Assembly (NCBI GenBank): GCA_938039795.1
Contig: CALHWU010000025.1
Location: forward strand, 1-14,844
DNA length: 14,844 nucleotides
Reading direction: 5' to 3'
DNA from: an uncultured Muribaculaceae bacterium
Lineage (GTDB): Bacteria; Bacteroidota; Bacteroidia; Bacteroidales; Muribaculaceae
This document shows, piece after piece, positions 1 to 7,282 of the stretch; the first letter of the stretch is position 1, and each line of letters begins with the position of its first letter. The translations under genes were made by a program, and so were the position numbers. The notes below the pieces were generated by a model. It saw only the letters and a program-made list of their open reading frames with translations, was not told where the DNA came from and searched no databases.

Positions 1-1
1 C

Positions 2-151
2 GAGGACGAGATGACCAACCAGTGCATCGGATCACTATCGCAGCTCTACGACGGCAATCCGCCGTTCTCGGGCCGCGGAGCCATCAGTCATGTCACCAAC
101 ATCGCTGAGATACTCCGCACGCTCACCACACTCAAGAAATTCAACATGTAA
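2..151 (+). CDS. Glycogen debranching enzyme (amylo-alpha-1,6-glucosidase), C-terminal fragment
   Basis: Only the last 49 codons and the TAA stop are in the window; the start lies to the left. The readable tail contains GNPPFSGRGAISHVTNIAEILR, of which the GRGA-(I)-S-x(5)-AE-(I/V)-LR pattern is typical of the end of the (alpha/alpha)6 barrel in bacterial glycogen debranching enzymes, which hydrolyse the alpha-1,6 branch stubs of glycogen in the cytoplasm. The gene ends 15 nt before the next start, and the two following genes are a glycogen-synthase-like glycosyltransferase and a GH57 amylase-like protein. That order is the familiar Bacteroidota glycogen operon, which supports the call. The fragment is too short to judge activity. 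Confidence 0.75.
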   Translation, partial: EDEMTNQCIGSLSQLYDGNPPFSGRGAISHVTNIAEILRTLTTLKKFNM

Positions 152-166
152 TCCCTCTAACGCTCC

Positions 167-1423
167 ATGAAAGCTCTAATGTTCGGGTGGGAATTCCCGC
201 CCCATATCCTCGGCGGACTCGGCACCGCCAGCTACGGACTCACAAAAGGAATGTGGGAGTGTGGCGACATGGACATCACATTTGTCATACCAAAGCCTTT
301 CGGCGACGAGGACAAGTCGTTCGCCCACATCGTAGGCGCCTCGCAGGTGCCCATCGCATGGCGCGACGTCAACCGCGACTACGTAGAGCAGCGTATCGGC
401 AAACTGATGAATCCCGACCTCTACTTCCGGCTGCGCGACCATATCTACGCCGACTTCAACTACATGCGCACCAACGATCTCGGATGCCTCGAATTCTCGG
501 GCCGCTATCCCGACAACCTGCTCGAAGAGATCAACAACTACTCCATCGTGGCCGGAGTGGTGGCGCGCACGCTCGACTTCGACATCATCCACTCCCACGA
601 CTGGCTGACATATCCGGCAGGCATCCACGCCAAGCAGGTCACCGGCAAGCCGCTGGTGATCCACGTGCATGCCACTGAGTTTGACCGCTCGCGCGGCAAG
701 CCCAACCCCACGGTGTTCGGCATCGAGAAGGACGGCATGAACCATGCCGACCACATCATGACCGTCAGCAACCACACACGCGACATCGTCATCAACAACT
801 ACGGCGTCGATCCCGCCAAGGTGACCACCGTGCACAACGCCGTCACCCCGCTCACCGACGAGCAGAAGGATGTGCCCGAACACAAGTCGAAGGACAAGGT
901 GATCACCTTCCTTGGCCGCATCACCATGCAGAAAGGCCCGGAATACTTCGTCGAGGCAGCCGCAAAGGTGCTGAAAAACAACCACAACGTGCGCTTCGTG
1001 ATGGCCGGATCCGGCGACATGATGGACAAGATGATACAGCTCGCCGCCGAACGCGGCATAGCCGACCGCTTCCACTTCCCCGGCTTCCAGCGGGGCAAGC
1101 AGGTCTACGAGATGCTCAAGGCGAGCGACGTATACGTGATGCCCTCCGTATCGGAGCCATTCGGCATATCGCCGCTCGAAGCCATGCAGATGGGATGCCC
1201 CTCGATCATCTCCAAGCAGAGCGGATGCGCCGAGATACTCGACAATGTAATCAAGACCGACTACTGGGATATCGACGCCATGGCCGACGCCATGAACGCT
1301 ATCATCACCTACCCCGCCATGTACGAGCAGCTGCGGCAGGACGGTCTTGAGGAGGTCAATAAGATCACCTGGGACAAAGCCGGGCAGAAAGTGATCGACA
1401 TCTACAAGCGCTACGTGCATTGA
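167..1423 (+). CDS. Glycogen-synthase-like glycosyltransferase (GT-B fold, GT4/GT5 type)
   Basis: A 418-residue cytoplasmic GT-B glycosyltransferase, probably transferring glucose in glycogen synthesis. The N-terminal domain opens with MKALMFGWEFPP and a GGLG loop (residues 16-19), the sugar-nucleotide/acceptor loop of starch and glycogen synthases. HSHDW follows at 142-146. The C-terminal domain has the GR-x(4)-KG phosphate-binding segment (R251, K256) and an E-x7-E pair (E330, E338) in EPFGISPLE, which binds the nucleotide sugar. All expected motifs are intact. At 418 residues it is shorter than classical GlgA (about 475-500), as is usual for this Bacteroidota branch. The ATG at 167 gives the conserved N-terminus and lies 15 nt after the debranching enzyme stop, so the genes are probably cotranscribed. 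The donor (ADP- or UDP-glucose) cannot be read from sequence. Confidence 0.85.
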   Translation: MKALMFGWEFPPHILGGLGTASYGLTKGMWECGDMDITFVIPKPFGDEDKSFAHIVGASQVPIAWRDVNRDYVEQRIGKLMNPDLYFRLRDHIYADFNYMRTNDLGCLEFSGRYPDNLLEEINNYSIVAGVVARTLDFDIIHSHDWLTYPAGIHAKQVTGKPLVIHVHATEFDRSRGKPNPTVFGIEKDGMNHADHIMTVSNHTRDIVINNYGVDPAKVTTVHNAVTPLTDEQKDVPEHKSKDKVITFLGRITMQKGPEYFVEAAAKVLKNNHNVRFVMAGSGDMMDKMIQLAAERGIADRFHFPGFQRGKQVYEMLKASDVYVMPSVSEPFGISPLEAMQMGCPSIISKQSGCAEILDNVIKTDYWDIDAMADAMNAIITYPAMYEQLRQDGLEEVNKITWDKAGQKVIDIYKRYVH

Positions 1424-1463
1424 GCGCCACATCACCTTAAAAACAAAAAAACACGAAATAATC

Positions 1464-2867
1464 ATGAAAGCAATCTGTTTCTATTTCCAGATTCACCAGC
1501 CGTTTCGCCTCAAGCGCTACCGCTTCTTCGATATAGGCAACGACCACTACTACTACGACGACTTCGCCAACGACGACATCGTCAGCCGCATAGCGCGCAA
1601 CTCATATATCCCTGCAGCCGAAAGCCTGCTGAAGATGATCGAGGAGAGCAAGGGCGCCTTCCGCTGCGCCATATCGGTCACCGGCACCGCCCTCGAACAG
1701 TTCGAGCACTACGTGCCTGAATTCATCGACCTGCTCAAACGCCTCGCCGAAACCGGCAAGTGCGAGTTCCTCGCCGAGACCTACGCACACTCACTGTCGT
1801 CGCTCGCCGATCCGGAGGAGTTCGCCGCCCAGGTCAAGGCCCACGACGCCAAGATCGAGCAGCTCTTCGGAGTGAAGCCCAAAGTGCTCCGCAACACCGA
1901 GCTCATCTACTGCGACGAGATGGCCCCCCAGATCTACGACATGGGCTACAAGGGCGTAATCACCGAGGGCGCCAAGCACATCCTCGGATGGAAGAGCCCC
2001 AACTACGTCTACGCCGCCGCCACGCAACCCAAGCTCAAGCTCCTGCTCAAGAACTCCAAGCTCAGCGACGATATCTCCTTCCGTTTCTCCAATCCGGAAT
2101 GGGACGCATATCCCCTGACCGCCGACAAGTATATCGACTGGATCGCATCGACCCCCGCCGACGAGCAGATCATCAACCTCTTCATGAATCTCGAGACTTT
2201 CGGCGAGATGCAGAACCGCGATACCGGCATCTTCCAGTTCCTCGAAGCCCTTCCCCGCTTCGCCAAGGAGCGCGGCATCGACTTCTGGACACCTTCGGAA
2301 GCCGTGCAGAAGCTCAAGGCCGTGGGCGAACTCTCGGTAATGCACCCGATCTCCTGGGCCGACGAAGCGCGCGACACATCGGCATGGCTCGGCAACAAGC
2401 TCCAGCAGGAGGCATTCGACAAGCTCTACTCCGTAGCTGAGCGCGTGCGTCTGTGCGACGACCGCCGTCTGAAGCAGGACTGGAACTATCTCCAGGCATC
2501 CGACCATTTCTTCTACATGGCCACTAAACACTTCGCCGACGGAGCCGTACACTCCCACTTCTCGCCCTACGACACGCCGTTCCAGGCATTCACCAACTAT
2601 ATGAACGTGCTGGCCGACTTCATCGTGCGCGTAGAGGAGCAGTACCCCCTGACCATCGACAACGAGGAGCTCAACTCGCTTCTGACCACCATCCGCAACC
2701 AGGAGCGCGAGATAGAGCAGCTCAACAAGGAGGTCGGATCGATGCGCCAGAACCTCGAACATTACAACGAGGAGCACCTTCTCCGCCAGAAACAGGCAGA
2801 GCCCGAGGCAGAGAAAGCTCCCGCCAAGAAAAAGCCCGGACGCAAGCCCGCGGCCAAGAAAGCCTGA
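1464..2867 (+). CDS. GH57 alpha-amylase-like protein, probable catalytic-residue variant, with basic tail
   Basis: A 467-residue protein without a signal peptide, so cytoplasmic. It begins MKAICFYFQIHQPFRLKRYR; HQP (11-13) is GH57 motif 1. The nucleophile region is RNTELIY with Glu at 146. Motif 4, DYETFGEH in active GH57 alpha-amylases, reads NLETFGEM here (242-249), so the acid/base Asp is Asn242 (AAT at 2187). GH57 amylase-like homologues with altered catalytic residues are known from Bacteroides. Residues 400-440 are heptad-rich and likely coiled coil, and the end (451-467) is rich in Lys, Pro and Ala with a GRKP core. It lies 40 nt after the glycosyltransferase, behind an A-rich leader, and is the last gene of the glycogen operon. 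The family call is firm. Enzymatic activity is doubtful, and a structural or regulatory role in glycogen metabolism is possible. Confidence 0.87.
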   Translation: MKAICFYFQIHQPFRLKRYRFFDIGNDHYYYDDFANDDIVSRIARNSYIPAAESLLKMIEESKGAFRCAISVTGTALEQFEHYVPEFIDLLKRLAETGKCEFLAETYAHSLSSLADPEEFAAQVKAHDAKIEQLFGVKPKVLRNTELIYCDEMAPQIYDMGYKGVITEGAKHILGWKSPNYVYAAATQPKLKLLLKNSKLSDDISFRFSNPEWDAYPLTADKYIDWIASTPADEQIINLFMNLETFGEMQNRDTGIFQFLEALPRFAKERGIDFWTPSEAVQKLKAVGELSVMHPISWADEARDTSAWLGNKLQQEAFDKLYSVAERVRLCDDRRLKQDWNYLQASDHFFYMATKHFADGAVHSHFSPYDTPFQAFTNYMNVLADFIVRVEEQYPLTIDNEELNSLLTTIRNQEREIEQLNKEVGSMRQNLEHYNEEHLLRQKQAEPEAEKAPAKKKPGRKPAAKKA

Positions 2868-2950
2868 AACAGGTCTGTATCGTAATCCGATCGTCGTGGT
2901 AAAACACGGCGAAGATTAAATCCTTGACAAGATTTTTACCTAAAACAATC

Positions 2951-3013
2951 AGCATAAAATGCTAAACAGCCCGGCTTCCTTGATAGAAAGGAGGCCGGGT
3001 CGCTTTTTATGCT
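2951..3013 (+). terminator. Intrinsic terminator of the glycogen operon, with extended outer stem
   Basis: A 12-bp stem with one T:G wobble forms between 2970-2981 and 2988-2999 around a 6-nt loop, followed by a T5 run at 3004-3008. An outer stem of 9 perfect pairs joins 2951-2959 (AGCATAAAA) with 3005-3013 (TTTTATGCT), so the A-rich and T-rich flanks also pair. A small competing hairpin (2951-2955 with 2959-2963) shares its 5' arm with the outer stem. The element lies 84 nt after the GH57 stop and before the exopolysaccharide operon. Confidence 0.85.
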
Positions 3014-3140
3014 TCCTGGCCTACCTGTTATGCCGGAGATCAAATATCCCTCAGGCCACAATAACGGCATGCAGGCGACGTTATCATATCAGACGGTGAA
3101 AGATATCGCCGCCAGAAAACCGCCATTTCACATTCAACCG

Positions 3141-3959
3141 ATGAAAAATATCTTTGCCGCCCTCAGGCGCCTTGCGCCGGCAGCCGTCATGGCGCTGAGC
3201 CTTGCGGCATGCCACACCACCAGCCATCTCACCTACATGGAGAATCTCGGCGATTCCCGCCAGGGCACTCTATCACGGGCTGACTACAAAGTGACGATAC
3301 AGCCCGAGGACGAGCTGCAGATCATTGTCACCTCAGCCATACCGGCGGCCACGTCGGAATACAATCTGCCCAACAGCAATGCCTCATTCTCCACCGGCAC
3401 AGGCAGCATTCTCACCGACAACCAGCAGCAGAGCTATTTCGTCGACCGAGACGGCAATATCGCATTCCCGAAACTCGGCACCATACATGTGGCCGGCCTT
3501 ACCACGGCCGAGCTGCGCGATAAGCTTCTGCGGCAGATAGGGAAGCACGTCAAGGATCCCAACGTCAGAGTGCTCATCACCAATTTCCATGTCAACGTAA
3601 TGGGCGAGGTGCGCAATCCCCACCGCATACATGTCGCATCCGAACGGTTCTCCATATTCGACGCTCTCGCCGCGGCCGGCGACATGACCGAATACGGCCG
3701 GCGCGACAACGTCACCGTCATCCGCGAGGAAGCCGACAGCGCACGCTACGTTCGGCTCGACCTGCGAGATCCGGCCATCACGGCATCGCCCTACTACTAT
3801 CTCAGGCAGAACGATGTAGTGATCGTGGAACCCAACGACATCCGCCAGGCCAACTCCCGCTACAACCAGAACAACGCCTTCAAGCTCTCGGTCATATCCA
3901 CCATCGTGGGAGCCGTGTCGGTCATTGCGTCACTTGTGATAGCCCTCGCAGTCCACTGA
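3141..3959 (+). CDS. Polysaccharide export outer-membrane lipoprotein (Wza-like: Poly_export + SLBB)
   Basis: A 272-residue lipoprotein that would form the outer-membrane exit channel for a capsular or exopolysaccharide. The ATG at 3141 starts a lipoprotein signal (MKNIFAALRRL...LSLAAC) with the lipobox Cys at residue 24. An upstream in-frame ATG at 3009 is rejected because it overlaps the terminator T-run and would put 44 residues in front of the signal. The Poly_export domain covers about 48-150 (YKVTIQPEDELQI; later YFVDRDGNIAFPKLG), followed by an SLBB-type region at about 151-230 (VMGEVRNP) and a C-terminal membrane helix at about 248-270, a common layout in Bacteroidota export proteins. 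It is the first of four close-set genes, 25 nt before the next. No convincing TAnnTTTG promoter was found in 2868-3140. Confidence 0.88.
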   Translation: MKNIFAALRRLAPAAVMALSLAACHTTSHLTYMENLGDSRQGTLSRADYKVTIQPEDELQIIVTSAIPAATSEYNLPNSNASFSTGTGSILTDNQQQSYFVDRDGNIAFPKLGTIHVAGLTTAELRDKLLRQIGKHVKDPNVRVLITNFHVNVMGEVRNPHRIHVASERFSIFDALAAAGDMTEYGRRDNVTVIREEADSARYVRLDLRDPAITASPYYYLRQNDVVIVEPNDIRQANSRYNQNNAFKLSVISTIVGAVSVIASLVIALAVH

Positions 3960-3984
3960 TCAAGCATCATACCGATCCTCTGCC

Positions 3985-5223
3985 GTGCTGAAGACTGACC
4001 GCATATGCGTATGGATTTTCATCGCTGTCCTGGCGCTGCTGCTTCCGTCGGTGAAGTGGCTCAAGCCAGTCGACGAGATGGCGGCGCTATGCCTGGCATG
4101 CCTGGCGATGGCCGACTGCGTGGTCAACGGCACGTGGCGCCGCTACAGGCTCCTGTGGGTCATAATGGCCCTGCTCGCCCTCTATGCTGCATATTCGCTC
4201 ACTGCCGTCAGATACAATACAGCTTATGCTGTCGCTGTCGATTATGTGATCCAGCTAAAGCCGTTCGTGCCTTTTGCTGTATTTCTGGCCGTGGCTCCGC
4301 GGCTTACAGGCTCCGACCGACGTCTGCTCCGGGCCATAGCCATAGTCAACGCCGCTACGGTATGCGTCATATCGTGCTTCAGCCAGTCGGTAGTCAATTC
4401 CCTCATACAGCATGTAAGCTATGTCGGCCTGGCAGCTGTGCTGAGTTTCCTGACGTGGCTCCTGTGCTCTGTCGGACCCGACGGCCGCATCTCCTCCCGC
4501 GACAGGGCTACCGCTTTCCTGCTCCTTGCCATGGGGCTGCCGTGCGGACGTTCGAAATTCTACGGCACCTGCGTGGTGGCTCTCTATTTCCTGACATTAT
4601 ACCTGCGCCGGAGTCGGCCTATGCCCACGCGCTATCAGCTGCTGACAGGTCTGACGGTGGGAATTATTGTGGCAGCCGTAGGCTGGAGCAAATTCCGCTT
4701 CTATTTCATCGACATGGGAAGCGATCTGCGCAACGGCGGCCTCGAATCTATGGCGCGCCCCGCGCTCTATGCCGCAGCCGCGCTGATCATGGTCAGCCAC
4801 GTGCCTTTCGGCAGCGGACTCGCCTCTTTCGCCAGCCATGCGTCCGGCGAGGTGCACTATTCAAAAATCTACTACGAATATGGGCTCAACAACGTCTACG
4901 GTCTTACTCCGTCGGAGCCCGACTTTGTCTGCGACGCATTCTATCCCTCGCTTGCCCAGTTCGGCATAGCCGGACTGCTGCTCTTTGCCGCCTTCTGGTT
5001 CTACATAGGCACCCTGCTCAGAAGGATACGCCGCCTGCTTCCCGGAGGTCAGGCGCTGTTCGCCGTAGCCTGGACGGCGATACTCTTCATTTTTATCGAA
5101 AACATAGCGAGCACCACTTTCGTGCAGTCGGCCGGACTCTACTGCATGATGATGCTCGGCATGATATGTTCAATGGCTCCCGAAGCCGTCAAAACATCCA
5201 CTATTCATGGCTACAACCCCTGA
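3985..5223 (+). CDS. Polysaccharide polymerase / O-antigen ligase-like membrane protein (Wzy-like)
   Basis: A 412-residue, strongly hydrophobic protein with about ten predicted membrane helices by eye. A GTG start at 3985 is chosen because the first helix (ICVWIFIAVLALLL) begins at residue 7, ahead of the first in-frame ATG (4078, residue 32). A polar stretch between late helices (about 275-320) contains FGSGLASFASHAS and ends DAFYPSLAQFGIAGLLLF. This resembles the periplasmic loop and following helix of Wzy/WaaL-type proteins, which link repeat units or ligate polysaccharide on the periplasmic face of the inner membrane. RSKFYG at 189-194 also fits that superfamily. The 3' end overlaps the next gene by 17 nt, suggesting translational coupling. 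Polymerase is inferred from position beside export and co-polymerase genes; a ligase role is not excluded. Confidence 0.7.
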   Translation: MLKTDRICVWIFIAVLALLLPSVKWLKPVDEMAALCLACLAMADCVVNGTWRRYRLLWVIMALLALYAAYSLTAVRYNTAYAVAVDYVIQLKPFVPFAVFLAVAPRLTGSDRRLLRAIAIVNAATVCVISCFSQSVVNSLIQHVSYVGLAAVLSFLTWLLCSVGPDGRISSRDRATAFLLLAMGLPCGRSKFYGTCVVALYFLTLYLRRSRPMPTRYQLLTGLTVGIIVAAVGWSKFRFYFIDMGSDLRNGGLESMARPALYAAAALIMVSHVPFGSGLASFASHASGEVHYSKIYYEYGLNNVYGLTPSEPDFVCDAFYPSLAQFGIAGLLLFAAFWFYIGTLLRRIRRLLPGGQALFAVAWTAILFIFIENIASTTFVQSAGLYCMMMLGMICSMAPEAVKTSTIHGYNP

Positions 5224-7282
5224 CAGAAACGAGATCGATCTGCGCCGCATCATGCGCGCCATCCGTTCCCGCCGCTGGATATACCTGGCGGGATGCGCTG
5301 CAATAGCCTCCATGGCCATAGCCTTCTGCTGCATCACCCAGCCGCGCTATGAGTCGACGGCCACAATGCTTATTGAGGACAGCTCGACGGATCCGGTGCA
5401 GAAATCCAATCCTATGGCCGCCATGATGCGCACTTTCTCGATCGGAGGGGCATCTGCAGCCAGTGTCGACAACGAGCTGCTCCTCGTCAACACCATGGAC
5501 GTAATGCGGCGCACCGTCGTAGCGCTCGGCCTCAACACGGAGCTGTCGGAGCGCAACGGACTGCGCAAACAGCTCCTCTTCAATGACGCGCCCCTGAAAG
5601 TCACTATGAAGCCTGCCATACTCGACACCCTTACCATCCCCATAAAGGCCGAACTGACGCTTCACGCCGACGGCAGACTGTCGGCGTCGGTAAAAGCCGG
5701 ACGGTTCAACACATCTGCAGGCCCGTCATATCTTCCGATGAGCATCTCCACGCCGCTTGGCGACATCACGGTGGCCAGGAGCGCATCGGCCGATTCATCA
5801 TCGGTCTGCGGAGCCGACCGCCGTTATCTCGCTGTGATCACCGGCACGCAGGAGGCCGCCAATAATCTCTATAAAAAAGTCATCATCGACATTGCCGACA
5901 AGCTCGCCGACGGCATTACGCTGTCGATCACAGACGTAGGCCGTGAGCGCGGACGGGCGATACTCGACGAGGTGATGAGGCAATACAATTTCAAACGGCT
6001 CGAACGCACCCACGCCATCGCCGAGGCCGAGCTCCGCTTTCTCGACGGACGCATAGCCGACATATTCTCCGAGCTGACCGAAATCGAGAAGCTCGTGGAG
6101 AAATTCAAGACCAAGGCCAACTTCGTCAGCATCAGCAACGAGGCTCCGATCCTTCTCGAAAAGAGTCTCGACTCCCACGAGGAGACCCTGAAGACCACGG
6201 CAGAGATAGCATACTTCGAGCAGATACTCGCCACTCTGCGGGAGGGTCACACCGGACTGCTCCCGGCCGTCGTCATACCCGGATCGTCGTCGAGCGCGGG
6301 AACCGAAAGCGGCCCCAACGCCATCATTGCCGCCTACAACGAGCAGGTAATGCTCCAGCAGGAGCTGCAGCGGTCGGCAAAACCGGGCAACACCGCACTC
6401 CTCGCCGCCGAACAACGCATAGAGCAGCTCCGTATAAGCATCATCAGCTCATTCACCCAGCTCCTGGAGGGTGCGCGCCACGCGGAGCAGCGCCGCAAGG
6501 GGGCTACAAGCCAGCTTGACACACATCTCCATGCCCTTCCTGCGTATGAGCGGCAGTTCATGGAGCTCTTCCGCGACAACGCAATCAAGAACGAACTATA
6601 TACATTCCTCCTGCAGAAGCGCGAGAACGCTCTGCTGCAGCTCCACTCCGAGACCACCTCGGGATTTATCATCGACCAGGCTGTGACCTCGCTCAAGCCA
6701 TCGAAAAAGCGGCCTATGATCGTGATGGCGCTGGCGCTATTAGCTATGGCAGGCTTCGTCGGCGCGGGAGTGGCATTCACCCTTCGCCGCCGCGACACGC
6801 TTCTCGATCCGTTCGACCTGCGCCGGTGGGGGCTCGAAGAGCGCACCGTAGCCCTGTCGCTCACCGATCCACGACCCGGGGTCGTGGCGCTCCGCTCACT
6901 CATCACCGACCGGCATGAACCGCTCGCCCTCTATGCGGCTCTGATCGACACCCCCGACACCGCCCTCGGAGCCCTAACATCGGCCATGGAACGCTCCGGC
7001 CTCGCCGTCGTCACTCCCGACATAGCCGGCAGTACTGACAACGATCCGCTGCTATCGCCGGCATTCGCCGCAGAGGTGTCGGCCATCATCGCCTCCGGAG
7101 CCTATGCCGTGATCAGGGTGCCCGACCCGATGCATTTCGACGAGCTGCGCCATCAGATCGACGCGCCTGCGGGCGCGCTGCTAGTCATGGCCGGCAAAGG
7201 GCAACTGAAGCGCCGCGAACTCGTCGACCGTCTGAAGGAGATCGATCCGGCCCACGTGGCCATAGCCATCGTAGCGCAATGA
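5207..7282 (+). CDS. Polysaccharide co-polymerase (Wzz/GNVR, Wzc-like) with degenerate kinase-like C-terminus
   Basis: A 691-residue inner-membrane protein expected to set polysaccharide chain length and dock to the export lipoprotein. A Wzz domain starts at about residue 10 (EIDLRRIMRAIRSRRW) with a membrane helix at about 24-43. A long periplasmic coiled-coil region (about 265-440) leads to a GNVR-type segment (LPAYERQFMELFRDN, 444-458; LYTFLLQKRENA, 464-475) and a second helix at about 503-526. Residues 530-691 lie where BY-kinases carry their ATPase domain, but no Walker A (GxxxxGK[ST]), no DxDxR Walker A' and no C-terminal tyrosine cluster can be found. The ATG at 5207 gives the conserved N-terminus and overlaps the polymerase gene by 17 nt. 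The gene ends in an ATGA overlap with the next. Confidence 0.85.
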   Translation: MATTPDRNEIDLRRIMRAIRSRRWIYLAGCAAIASMAIAFCCITQPRYESTATMLIEDSSTDPVQKSNPMAAMMRTFSIGGASAASVDNELLLVNTMDVMRRTVVALGLNTELSERNGLRKQLLFNDAPLKVTMKPAILDTLTIPIKAELTLHADGRLSASVKAGRFNTSAGPSYLPMSISTPLGDITVARSASADSSSVCGADRRYLAVITGTQEAANNLYKKVIIDIADKLADGITLSITDVGRERGRAILDEVMRQYNFKRLERTHAIAEAELRFLDGRIADIFSELTEIEKLVEKFKTKANFVSISNEAPILLEKSLDSHEETLKTTAEIAYFEQILATLREGHTGLLPAVVIPGSSSSAGTESGPNAIIAAYNEQVMLQQELQRSAKPGNTALLAAEQRIEQLRISIISSFTQLLEGARHAEQRRKGATSQLDTHLHALPAYERQFMELFRDNAIKNELYTFLLQKRENALLQLHSETTSGFIIDQAVTSLKPSKKRPMIVMALALLAMAGFVGAGVAFTLRRRDTLLDPFDLRRWGLEERTVALSLTDPRPGVVALRSLITDRHEPLALYAALIDTPDTALGALTSAMERSGLAVVTPDIAGSTDNDPLLSPAFAAEVSAIIASGAYAVIRVPDPMHFDELRHQIDAPAGALLVMAGKGQLKRRELVDRLKEIDPAHVAIAIVAQ

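Noticed and set aside
176..1465. Long open frame on the - strand opposite the glycogen-synthase-like gene
   Set aside because: The translation is rich in His, Val and Gly and shows no family motif; it mirrors the codon structure of the GC-rich + strand gene, which has all its motifs intact.
1791..2777. Long open frame on the - strand opposite the GH57 gene
   Set aside because: No recognisable motif; the + strand gene is well supported and the frame is a by-product of GC-rich codon use.
3009..3140. Upstream in-frame ATG (3009) as start of the export lipoprotein
   Set aside because: It overlaps the end of the terminator and would place 44 residues without signal character ahead of a textbook lipoprotein signal that begins at 3141.
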